Origin: Chara braunii
Lineage: Eukaryota; Streptophyta; Charophyceae; Charales; Characeae
Direction of reading: 5' to 3'
NCBI GenBank assembly: GCA_003427395.1
Contig: BFEA01000592.1
Location: forward strand, 260,263-283,728
DNA length: 23,466 bases
In this document: positions 1 to 9,260 of the stretch, piece by piece
Position numbering within the stretch: the stretch's first letter is position 1
How the letters are laid out: each line of letters opens with the position of its first letter
Made by a program: the position numbers and the translations under genes
The notes under the pieces: generated by a model
What the model was told of the DNA's origin: nothing
The model's input: the letters and a program-made list of their open reading frames with translations, nothing else
Databases searched by the model: none

Positions 1-104
1 AAGGATGCCGGATTTTCCAACGTTTGTGCGCTCACGTACGATGGCACATATTCGTAGTGTAAAGGAATGTATCAAGGTCAGATCACTTACTTTTTGTCGA
101 TATT

Positions 105-107
<3 letters not shown>

Positions 108-174
<67 letters not shown>
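108..174. repeat. (AG)n microsatellite
   Basis: An uninterrupted AG dinucleotide run of 67 bp. The 1-107 flank shows no gene. Confidence 0.98.
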
Positions 175-178
<4 letters not shown>

Positions 179-880
179 ATCTCTCCATGTAAACTTGTGT
201 TTTTAAGGTGTGTTTGAATTTAACTGGAACATGTATCATATGTCTCCAACTTTTGTAGACGTCCATGATGTGTTTTTGAGTATGATATTCAATATGTTTC
301 TCTTTTCTTAATGCGGTTCTCGATTAAAAACCAAAAGTGGTTGATTTATTTTTCTGCAAAACATGGTAAATGTTAATCGATATGATTGAAAGTACAATAC
401 CTAGTTGCCCTCACAACCGCCCACTGATGGGTCCGGGCAACGCATCGGCCAAACGGTGAGCCCCCCCTCGACCTTAGCTGTCGTTCGGCCCCCTCTATGC
501 ACCTGTATTCCTGTACTGTACGAACCCTGCCCCACCCATCAGCCAGGTCGGGGCATAGCATATGTCGTAGCTCGCAGTTCGACGTCACCGCATCACCAGT
601 TCTGAGGTGAGCATTTTCCCTCTCTCTCTCTCTCTCTCTCACTCAGCCGATCGTGCCTGCTGATACGACCAGGGTAGGCAAAAACCCAAGTTGACAGGGG
701 CGGGGGGGACGAGGAAAGACGAAACTCTGAATCTACCCCTGAACATGGGAAAGATACATGGCCATTTTTTTTAATTTTTTTTTTTTTTTTTTTGAAGTCG
801 TTCCCTCCTCTCACGCGCACCCTTCTTTTCCCATATCTAGCTTTCCAATGTATTAACCAAACTAACATCATCCTTGAATT
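175..880. repeat. Non-coding sequence with (CT)n at 619-640 and poly-T at 766-793
   Basis: A short CT run and a poly-T/A-rich tract lie in otherwise unremarkable sequence. No coding region is supported. Confidence 0.6.
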
Positions 881-912
881 CGCCCCCTTTCATAATGCCC
901 GGCTAACTCTCT

Positions 913-1505
913 GATCCGCTTGATTTCACATCGGATCAAGCGAAATCCCGACTTCTCCTCCCGTCATAGCATCTCTTCCCAACAGTCCAAGCGCACCCCA
1001 TTTTCTCACTGCCACTCATTCTACTTCTCTAACACTAAATCTAACCCCACCACTAACTTCGCCTATCCTGAAAACCCCTATCTATCGCCTTCCCCTGCCT
1101 AAATCTGATGAGGGACGAACGAGCTACAAGCCCATCCCTCCGCCATAGTCACCGGTCCTTTACCCCCGCACACTAAAGTTTTTATCTAACTCCCAATTTA
1201 CTCACTTATCACCAAATCTAACATTACCATCTGTTTCGCCCGGGGTCAAAACCCCGGGATAATACCTTTCCTCGCTCGAATCCGATTGGAAACGAGCGAG
1301 ATACTCGTTTCACCGTCTTCTTTTCCTTCACCTCCGCCATAGCTTCGCGCTGCCATCCTTTCTTCTACCACCTATTCTACTAACTCCCTCCTAAAACTAA
1401 CATCGCCAACGCATTCGCCTTGGGCTAAAACCCCAATTTCGACACTTGGATCGCCCGATTTCGTCAAGGATCGGGCGAAAACTGCGATGTTAACTCCGCC
1501 ATAGC
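913..1505. repeat. Four-unit degenerate repeat with a different perfect stem in each unit
   Basis: The landmark CCGYCATAG recurs at about 951, 1141, 1334 and 1495 (spacing 160-195 bp). Each is preceded by a perfect inverted repeat of different sequence: CGCTTGAT 917-924/935-942; GAGGGA 1110-1115/1135-1140; CTCGCTCG 1271-1278/1293-1300; TCGCCCGAT 1451-1459/1470-1478. Units 3 and 4 also share TTCGCC plus a G-run/C-run hairpin (CCCGGGG 1239-1245/1252-1258; TTGGG 1420-1424/1432-1436). Confidence 0.55.
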
Positions 1506-1559
1506 CTCCCTTCCTTCTGCACATGCACCTTGCGCGGTAGGCCGTCCAGATTCGTTCTT

Positions 1560-2300
1560 CTTTTTGCTGCGCCACCCCTCAGCCTTAGCGCCTGTCCGTC
1601 TGCTGCCTGCCTTAGCCCGTAGCTAGGCTGCCTCGCTCTGCCTGTCTGGCACTCCGCTTTCTACCCCCGCGCTCCGCCTCCTACAACCTCCTCTCGTCTG
1701 TACCCCGCCATGCTCCGTTCCTCCTCTGCAGCTCGCCCGCGCCCGCTTTCTGCCGTAGGCTGCCCAACGGTCCCTCAATCGGCCGGTTGTCTGAGGGAGA
1801 CCCAAAGCCTGATCAACGACTCTCGCTGTCCTTATGCAGGTTACGGCGGGGAACGGGCAACCACCTGGCCCGTCTCACCTCTCACCGCGTAGGTCCTCGC
1901 CTGATAGCCAGGCCCCACCGCAAAATCATCGTGGGCCTCCCCACGAAGCCCTGTGCTTTCCCCTACGCCGATCCCCCGGTACTCCCCGGCTCCCGCTGTA
2001 CCGCTCCTTTGGCGCAGCCGTCCGCCACGAATAGCAGATGGCGCTAAGGCACCTATCCTATGCCCAGTCGTCCCGACTCTGCCGCTTTAAGGCACCGACG
2101 GCCCGCGACGGGCATAGCCTATCCGCATGGCCCCTCCGCGCGAGCTAGGTGAAAAGGGGCCTGGCTAGACTCACGTATCACGTCCCAGCACGGGACGCGG
2201 AAGGGAAAGGGAGACGTTAACGTAAAAACAAGGATAAAAACAAAAGGGGTATATTTAAAAAAAAAAACAAAAAAAAACCCACTAACGGATGGGGGAAAAA
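1560..2300. other. GC-rich non-coding tract with multiple short hairpins
   Basis: No gene is recognised. Perfect inverted repeats lie at TCCCTCA 1771-1777/1792-1798, ACGGGC 1853-1858/1868-1873, CGTGGG 1930-1935/1940-1945, CTATGCCC 2058-2065/2110-2117, GGCCCCT 2129-2135/2155-2161 and CGTCCC 2181-2186/2192-2197. The 6-7 bp ones are individually expected by chance in GC-rich DNA. Confidence 0.4.
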
Positions 2301-3160
2301 GAGTTGTCGGCACCTCGCCAGCCCTACAAGTCGGACCCATCGCCGCACCTGCCAACAAAACCAAAGAGGGATAGCCCCGTCGGGCCCTCAACCCCTCGGT
2401 TTCCTCCACGCCGTTCTGCTGCTGCTGCTGCTGACGCCCGCCGACCTCGATCCCGAAACCTCCATGGTGGTAGCCCAACACCGTAACCTATAGGGCTAAG
2501 CCCAAGCCTGGAACCTACATCTGCGGAGTGCCATATGAGGCGGTGCGGCGCTCCGCTCGGGGCCAGGGAAATTGGCCTGAGCCTCATCCCTGCCTAAAAC
2601 CGTGCGCGCGACCGCCCCTCACACCACCCCGCGTGCCAAAACCTACCGCAGTCACGCCGTTACCGCCGTCACCGTCGTCCTCGAGGTCGTTCTCCGCGCG
2701 CGCCCCTCGGCCGAACGTACCAATCAGCGAACGATATCCCCCACGTCCTAGTCTAATCACGAATAAACAAAAATAAAAATAAAAATAACGATAAAACTAG
2801 AAACGAATCGACCGGCGTCCGCGCCGGCTTTGTAACCAACGCTAGAAACGCAATCACGCGCGCCTCAAACATGAGCACCCACACACTCTTTACTCTAGTC
2901 AACCATCCAGCCAACGTAAATTACAGACGCGGCCGCGCCTAGCGCAATATACTTAAACTTTGACTCAACTATTTATGTCGCTTGCAAAAACCAGGGCGGG
3001 TACCCTTGTAAGGGTACTCGCACTGACAACGGACATTTTATATTTGTTGAACGAAATTGAAATTGTCATTTTCATGGTTGTTTTGGTGGTTTTTTATATT
3101 TAGAGCACACCATTTTGGGGAGGCACCCCACATTTGTTTATATTTTGTGCTCATGTTGAC
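2300..3160. other. Non-coding: (CTG)6, A-rich tract and hairpins
   Basis: (CTG)6 lies at 2416-2433 and a degenerate AAATA tract at about 2762-2788. Hairpins are CCGGCG/CGCCGG (about 2811-2826), GTACCCTT 3000-3007/AAGGGTAC 3010-3017, and a nested pair with outer arms GAGCACA 3103-3109/TGTGCTC 3146-3152 and inner arms TGGGG 3116-3120/CCCCA 3126-3130. No convincing coding region. Confidence 0.45.
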
Positions 3161-4200
3161 CATGCCGGGGCCACTCACCGGCGGTACCGAGGGCCGAAGG
3201 ACGTGAGGCTAGCCGTGGACTGGAGACGGGTCTCTTGGCCAGTGCGATGCTTTATATTTCCAGGATTGATCAGTGATTGTGTGCTTTGCTGTGAGTGACC
3301 GGGTCACATCGCTCAGTTTCCTCTGTTGCAGGATTATTGGGTGGTAGGGGTCGATAGCAGTTACCTGCTGCAGGAGACACGAAGAGTGATACTCCCCCGT
3401 TGGCAATGGACTTCGATGTGTCTCAGCACTACTGTATGTTTGGAGCCATGAGGGAATGTGACTGTTAAAACTTGGATTACTGAAGTTAAATATTGAAGTC
3501 CTGCGGAATTCTGTTGAAATACTGGAGCGGCGTGACTGCTGTGCATGACTGGTGGACGCACAGTGTGAGTGAGCTGCTACGTATTGGGGGGGGCTGTATA
3601 GCGGGTACATGTTGTTGTGCACGGCCGCAGAGTGCACGAAGCCAGCTGATTGTCAGAGCATCGGTTATTCTGCACTTGGGCTAGGACTTGGCCATCTTCT
3701 CAATCGTCTTGGCCGCCAGCCAAGATATCAAGGCCCTCTTCTGCGAGTTTGAGAGCACCCTTCTGGGATCTGAGAGTCTGAAATTCCCTCTATCTATCCT
3801 TCTTACTCTAAGTCTAGTCCCCTGGTTCTAAGAGGAAGGCGGCGGGCCAGATTGCAACCCGTAGGTCCGCGTCAAGACTCTGTGGGGAGTCCGCCCACCG
3901 ATTGTGGGAGCTCTGCCGGAACTCTGGAGGAGTTTTGGAGGCAGGGAATCGTCAGGTAAACCATTTCCATCTGTACAACTTACTACCACCCATGTTTTAT
4001 ATATCCCCCTGCAGTATGATTGATGTATGTATGAGTTTGTCCCTACGATTATTGCTTTCCCTTCAGGACCTAATCAGACTAAATGGAAAAAATGTGTGAG
4101 AGTGAAGCTTAAATTTCATCTTTGTTTTAACTGAAAGCAGACTAAGGATGAACTGGGAAAAGGTGGGAGGAAGGCAGTTTGCATGTGTTTGGAAGGGTCA
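3161..4200. other. Unassigned; possible exon material, both strands open
   Basis: Moderate GC with several open frames, none recognised. It holds a 13-nt palindrome (GTGACC G GGTCAC, about 3294-3306). A possible minus-strand terminal exon at 3681-3777 and a possible plus-strand splice donor CAG|GTAAAC near 3957 are weak hints of a gene. Confidence 0.25.
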
Positions 4201-4210
4201 ACCAAGGACC

Positions 4211-4829
4211 AGGCATCGTTTCTACTGTGAATGACCTAGTTGCTATGTTTATTTAACTATTTTCTGAAGGAGCAGGCATTGTTTCTACTGTGAATAGCGT
4301 GTTTACTCTAGTTAACTCTGGGGGTTTGCCTGATTGAAGAGGTTTAAATTCTTGTTTTATTCTGAGGGAGGATTTTTGGTCTAAGGCTAAGCATTGTTTC
4401 TATTCTGAATGGTTTAGCCTGAAAACCACGCACATAAACTAAACTAAGTAAAAAGGAAAATACTTTATGTATATTTGCATGTGAACTGGCAGCTGGGCAT
4501 GTTTCTACTATGAATGATCCAGCGTTAAGCCATATCATTAAGAAGAGAAAAGAGAAAATACAAAGTATAAATGGAAATAGTCTGGGCAAGCTGAACATTG
4601 TTTCTACTGTGAATGGTTCAATCCCCTGGCCATATTTGTCTTTTCCTTTGAAAACAAAGTCAGAGAAGTACTAAACTTTGGATATTAAACAGCTCAGGGC
4701 GACTAGGCATTGTTTCCATGGCGAATGACCTAGTCATCTGCCCAAAAGAAGAGAGAAGTAGTTGTGCAACCTGTTCGTGTATATCATAAAGGCAAGCTGG
4801 ACATTGTTTCCATGGCGAATGGTCCAACT
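4211..4829 (+). ncRNA. Seven-copy array of bulged hairpins with covarying stems (putative structured RNA)
   Basis: The core is CATT, a 12-nt loop GTTTCYAYKGYG, AATG, one unpaired base (A or G), then the complement of the bases before CATT. CATT begins at about 4214, 4277, 4392, 4498, 4596, 4708 and 4802 (spacing 63-115). Outer stems differ yet pair: AGG/CCT, AGGCTAA/TTAGCCT, GCTGG/CCAGC, TGAA/TTCA, GACTAGG/CCTAGTC and TGGA/TCCA. The second copy (4277) lacks an outer stem. The unpaired base stays on the 3' side in the other six. Sequence between hairpins is poorly conserved. No family was recognised, and transcription and strand are inferred. Confidence 0.6.
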
Positions 4830-5141
4830 CTATGTCTTATGTAAGATGAGTATAAGGATTCAAGGACTTGAAGATTCATGAACTATTTATATGGAATAAA
4901 CTTGGGTTGGTGAGAGTACTTACCTTTGTGGTTTGGTTTGCATATGACTTAGTAAGATGACTATTTTGTTTGGATTTCAGTATTATAGGTAATTGCTTTA
5001 GATGCTCGCCATGTGATGGAGCGATAGGAGTTAGTGTCAATTCCTGCATTTTCTGTAGCGACTTTTTATACTTCGATCAATTCTTGCATTTTTTGAGATA
5101 TTTTGTTATACTTGGTCTTGTATAAATCTTGGTAAGCTACT
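4830..5141. other. Spacer between the two hairpin arrays
   Basis: AT-rich and non-coding. It contains AATAAA near 4895 on the plus strand and TTCTTGCATTTT/TTCCTGCATTTT repeated at about 5040-5090. No gene. Confidence 0.35.
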
Positions 5142-5610
5142 TTCCCTACGGGAAGCGCTGCCGAAATTTCTACAAATCCAAAGACTTACTCGATTTTTGA
5201 CTTGTCAAAGTTCAACTTGTCTTCTCCTTGTATCTGAGTTGGTAAAAATCTGGAGAGTCTCCTTTCTAAAGGGAGTGTTGCCCAAATTTTTGCTAATTCA
5301 GAGAGTTGTAAAAAATTGGACTTTGAGAAGTCAAAGTTTATTCTCAAATTCTAACTTAGCCTTCTATAAATTTTGGAATAACACTTTTCTAAAAGGAGTG
5401 CTGCCGAAATTTCTGCAAAGCTAGGAAGTTAGTTAAATCTTGTCGAAATTGAACTCAAGTTGTCCTTTGAGTTCATATCTGGCTTAGTATAAATCTGGGA
5501 AGTCTCCTTTTCTAAAGGGAGTGCTGCCCAAATTTATACTAATTCAGAGAGTTAGACAAAATCTGACTTTCTTGAGTTAAAAGTTATTTCTACGGAAAGC
5601 GCTGCCGAAA
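5142..5610 (+). ncRNA. Five-copy hairpin array, about 120-bp units (putative structured RNA)
   Basis: Each unit has a tight hairpin with a TAC or CTA-type loop, followed by RGYGYTGCCSAAATTT. Hairpins: TTCCC/GGGAA (5142-5154), CTCCTTT/AAGGGAG (5259-5275), CTTTT/AAAAG (5384-5395), CTCC.TT/AA.GGAG (5504-5521) and TTTC/GGAA (5587-5597). The sequence before is TATAAATCTKGGWAAGTCT-like and the sequence after is TAATTCAGAGAGTTR-like. Some inter-hairpin spacers carry another inverted repeat. It begins about 310 bp after the previous array on the same strand. No known RNA family was recognised. Confidence 0.55.
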
Positions 5611-5639
5611 TTTTCTTAGTTTAAAGGAGATAGATTATA

Positions 5640-6480
5640 TTTTGACAGGTGACTATTCTGGCGATCCACCATGAATGGGGGAGATTCTGCCATGAGTCTA
5701 CCTTTCTTTGGGCACTTGCTTAGAGGTAGGCTTAGATATAGTTAACTATGATGATTCTTGAGTGAGATCGTGATATAGGGATTATTCTCCATTGACTTAT
5801 AGGTTTAGCCTGGGGCATTGACCTGTCATGTGTTACAGGTCCTCTTGATCGTTTGGTTCAAGTTCAGGACTAGATTCAGCTTGATCCCTTGAGGATCATC
5901 TTCTGTTATCACTGATAACAGGTCAGTTGCCGATTCGTCGATTTACGATTCAACTCCAATTCACTCCTGTCACTCAACCTAAAGGTTTTAGCCTTGAAAT
6001 TTGAACTGTTTTGTTGTGTTTTTACCCGGACTTTATTGAATGGTCATCCAACAAAAGTACTGAGTATGTATTTAAAAGTTGCACGAGTGAGGCTTGTATG
6101 GCTAAAGCGAGGGGTATGAGTGCAAGGAATGGTTGAAGTTGACCCCGTGTAGTGCGTGGACTTCTGGTTGAATCTTTGATGTGATTGGAGGTATGCTTGG
6201 TGATTCGGACTTGGGATTTGACTGCCTGCGCTCACATATATATATATGGCTGAAAGGAGTCCCACTGTGACTGTGAGAAGTGATCGTCCTATATTAACAA
6301 CCCGCTCTATATATATGTGTATATATATGTCTCGAGTGTTTCGTGCGGCCTACTGGGACCGCGCGTAAGGGTTAAACAGATTATGGGTTTGAGAGAAAAG
6401 GGAGATTCTCTTTTTACCCTTGTTTTTTAGAGTTTATATGGTTGGACGTTGTAGTCCGTGGCAGCCGTCAAAGTAAAACC
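5640..6480. other. AT-rich non-coding sequence with strong local hairpins and TA tracts
   Basis: Perfect inverted repeats are GACCTGT 5820-5826/ACAGGTC 5835-5841, TGATCC 5882-5887/GGATCA 5893-5898 and CTGTTATC 5903-5910/GATAACAG 5914-5921. TA/TATG tracts lie at about 6235-6247 and 6308-6331. No coding region is supported. Confidence 0.45.
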
Positions 6481-7569
6481 CCTTGACTTTTGCCCAGGCC
6501 CGGAGTGAGACTCATCTCCAGGGCAGTAAGAAGCGACTGCCACCACAGGTATGGACATGTGTACCACCCGCTCCGCATAAGGTGCAGAAGAGGGTGTGTG
6601 ATCTTCAACCGCCCAGGGCGGTTGTCCAACGTCGAGAGATTAACCCTCAAGGCGCGTGTCAGCCGACACTTGAGTGTTGGATGCGACCCTCGAGATTAAC
6701 GAGGACCGCGTAAATATGGGTACTACATAGTACGCCATCATTGCGACCGCTTGCGTACGCTTGCATTGCGAGTCGATATGAGTTAGCCCTGCGTCCGCGC
6801 GGTTTTATACTAAGTCTCACGCGCGACGCCTATTTGATTTCCGCATTGGAAAGTTATGGGTTGGCTACCGAGGGGCTAAGAGCGTTGTCGCGTTGTTTGT
6901 GCTGTGTCGTTTCGTATATGTGTTGTTTTGTATGTATGTGTGCAAGTAAAGTGAAGTGTGCGTGGTGTGTGGGATGCGTCCTAGTCGACCCACGACGGGT
7001 TGCGCATGGGACCTCAACCCCCCAAGATGCTGATTCGCGTGCGGGTCCGATAGAGGCGTATTACCGCGCGTACCCCCTATGCTACAGCGAATGAGAAACG
7101 CCCTCGGCTGGTCCACCTCTGCGATTGCAACTGATTAGCTTTCGTACTGTGGACTGGTAACTCGGCGGGGATACGCCCACCGAAGGGAGGTGACAGCTCC
7201 TGTGAGGTGTAGGTAAGTCGTACCTCCCGTAGGCCCTATCCTGTCGTAGGGGCTCGCAAGAGGTATGGCTGGCGCACTCGGCCGGAGCGGCTTAAGGAAG
7301 CTCCACATGTATTATCTGCGACGAAGGATTTAAACCGACTCCTGTGTGACGCGGCCGGGAGGGTCCCGCGCTGCCCCGTGCGGTGCCGGACCGATGCGCT
7401 CGACACCGTTTTGACGAAATCACTGTTGAGCCGTACGTCGACCCCTCGTACCACATACTGGGTGGAAAGCGCCCACGCCAAAAGCTTTCCAAAGTCTGGC
7501 CTTCTAATATTTTCGGCCCAAACATTTTCCACCCCAACCCAAACTTCTTCGTCCTAGCAGCGGCTAGAG
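6481..7569. other. GC-rich non-coding tract with palindromes; possible mobile-element end
   Basis: A 19-nt palindrome with a single central A lies at 6606-6624 (arms CAACCGCCC). GTGTC 6656-6660 pairs with GACAC 6665-6669. The nested foldback at 7460-7534 has a start, GCCCACGCCAAAA, like that of the element at 17163-17594. No protein was recognised in the open frames here. Confidence 0.4.
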
Positions 7570-7983
7570 GGTTCTAAGTAATCTGGCTGTACATCCTGTC
7601 TCCTTCGGTTGGATAGATCCAACAAGCCAGAAGCCGGTTGGACTGATGCAGTACTCGACAAAAAGAGGCGTCAAGCTACTACAGCAGAAGAGTACGAAGA
7701 AGCCGACCGAGGTACTGCTGAGTAAACAGGAAGAGCAATCATTACAGCTTACAACTAGAGGCCATCTTTTGAATCACTGGGAACAGCTGAATGCGCTGCC
7801 ATCTCAAAAGCAGGTTATTATACTGCTCAGCTATTATACCGCTCAGCCTGTTAGTCCCTACGGGTAACCGCTTCGGCAGTACGGCTACACTCAAAAGGAA
7901 GGGATATTCCTACCACTCGTAGTAGGTGCAAATGGGAATGGGAGACTACTAACCATCTGTGGTACACCTGGCAGTTCCCCTTT
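7570..7983. other. Organelle-like non-coding patch beside rpoB
   Basis: No gene is recognised. It holds a perfect hairpin (GTTGGAT 7608-7614, ATCCAAC 7617-7623), a short tandem duplication (ATTATACYGCTCAGCY twice, about 7816-7849) and GC-rich small repeats such as CTACGGGTAACCGC and CTTCGGCAGTACGG. Such repeats resemble those between genes in some green-algal plastid genomes, so this may belong to the same insertion as rpoB. That is inference. Confidence 0.35.
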
Positions 7984-8223
7984 TCACTTAATAAGCTTAA
8001 AAGACTCTGGTGTAGTACTTGGTTCTGGTATTAAATTTCCAGTAACAATTGCACCTAGTGCCTTGTTACGCCCTTTCATGTCATCACATTTGATAGTCAG
8101 TAGCTCTTGTAATGTATAAGCTGCTCCAAAACCTTCTAAGGCCCAAATCTCCATCTCTCCCATTCTCTGTCCTCCGTGCCTTGCTTTACCACCAAGAGGC
8201 TGTCGAGTTAAGAGCTTATAAAT
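7984..8223 (-). pseudogene. rpoB: Plastid-type RNA polymerase beta subunit, C-terminal fragment
   Basis: The minus strand reads 79 codons without a frameshift, ending in TGA at 7984-7986. Beta-subunit C-terminal motifs appear in order: [44 protein letters not shown] and PESFKL. This is the region around the beta clamp that is highly conserved in plastids and bacteria. Upstream of about 8223 the similarity stops and an in-frame TAG occurs at 8251-8253, so at least nine tenths of the protein is absent. Downstream the frame stops just after PESFKLIK, before the usual REL..SL segment. No rpoC1 follows. The best reading is a plastid DNA insertion in the nuclear genome. The intact frame suggests it is not ancient. 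Bacterial origin is less likely but not excluded. Confidence 0.85.
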
Positions 8224-8338
8224 GGTGGGAAAAACATTGGAAGCAGATTTCTAAGGACATTTTTCTGTGGGGTGAAAACTGGGTTTTGGTGGGCACCGTA
8301 CCATTCCAGGCAGTGAGGCTGGGAACACTGTAGGCAAA
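8224..8338. other. Unassigned flank between rpoB fragment and tandem repeat
   Basis: Continues past the point where rpoB similarity ends. The rpoB frame is closed by TAG at 8251-8253. Nothing else is recognised. Confidence 0.3.
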
Positions 8339-8620
8339 CAAAAAGGGACAGATACAGAAACACAGACATATATAGACAGGAAAATCAGTAAGAGTCACAA
8401 ACAGAGAGGCACAGATACGGAAACACACACATACAAAGACAAGGCAATCAGGAGCGGCCGCAAATAAAAAGGGACAGATACAGACACACAGACATAAAGA
8501 GAAGGCAATCAGGAGGGGCCGCAAATAAAAAGGGACAGATACAGACACACAGACATAAAAAGGGCTGCAAATAAAAAGGGACAGATACAGACACACAGAC
8601 ATAAAGAGACCACAAAGAGG
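8339..8620. repeat. Degenerate tandem repeat, units of about 45-65 bp
   Basis: AAAAAGGGACAGATACAGA followed by CACAGACATA and AGGCAATCAGGAG recurs at about 8339, 8466, 8528 and 8573, with a diverged copy at about 8400. The unit length varies through internal deletion. Open frames across it on the minus strand are repeat artefacts. Confidence 0.8.
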
Positions 8621-8985
8621 ACCGACGGGGACAAGAAACCACAAAACCACGACCAACCGGGTACGAGAAATAACAACACCTAGCATTAGTTAGCCCAGAT
8701 GGTAGCAGCTTAAGTGTTGCAAAATGGCTAACATACTAGCTAGGAAAGTTGGAAGGACTTCTTGTATTGCCGGGTGCTGCCAGCGATTGGACTTTGTTTA
8801 GGAATGATCTTAGGTCCGGCAGAAGTTTAGAGCCTGTTCAGGATTATGGCATAGGGGGAGCAATATGCCCCCTCCTTTCTGAGCTGCGGAAACGCTAAAG
8901 ATGTACGATTGGGCAGAGCATTCTTTACTGAGCTGGTACGAGGTAATTTTGGAAAATCTACTTAGAGAATGGGACGCTGAACCCG
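8621..8985. other. Unassigned non-coding stretch
   Basis: Base composition is mixed, with no convincing gene. It contains short open frames only. It may belong to the organelle-like patch to its left, but no known gene was recognised. Confidence 0.25.
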
Positions 8986-9260
8986 GTTTTCAGCAGGAAA
9001 AAAAAAAAAAGAAATGAAAAAAGAATGAGGAAAGAAAGAAATAGCAAACCAGGACCCACGGCAACAAAAAAATCACAAAAAAATAAAAATAAAAAGAAAT
9101 CACAAAACCAGGCACTAGCATTGACTCTCCGGACAAAGAAATAACAAAACCAGGACCAACGGCCTCTCGTTCCAATTAATAATGAAAGTTCGATTCCTTC
9201 CAAAAAAAAAAAAAAAAAAAAAAGTCCGGACGCACAGATTGGATCTTTCATTTTTTCTTT
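8986..9260. repeat. A-rich low-complexity with dispersed CAAAACCAGGA motif
   Basis: Poly-A runs (about 8998-9010, 9201-9222) separate copies of GAAATARCAAAMCCAGGAC followed by CMACGGC. Related wording occurs at about 8630-8680. Confidence 0.5.

Noticed and set aside
5-217. Small open frame with a run of Glu-Arg
   Set aside because: Produced by the (AG)n microsatellite. No other coding evidence.
1104-1122. CTGATGAGGGACGAAC, resembling a hammerhead ribozyme core
   Set aside because: The GAAA core segment, a proper stem II and the cleavage triplet with its pairing stem are absent.
4211-4829. Reading the hairpin array as a CRISPR or tRNA cluster
   Set aside because: Repeats are degenerate, spacing varies, the stem sequence changes from copy to copy, and there is no cloverleaf or A/B box.
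8881-8915. GAGCTG...ATGTACGATT, resembling group II intron domain V
   Set aside because: The two halves do not form the domain V stem and the central GAAA hairpin cannot pair. Similarity is limited to ATGTACG.
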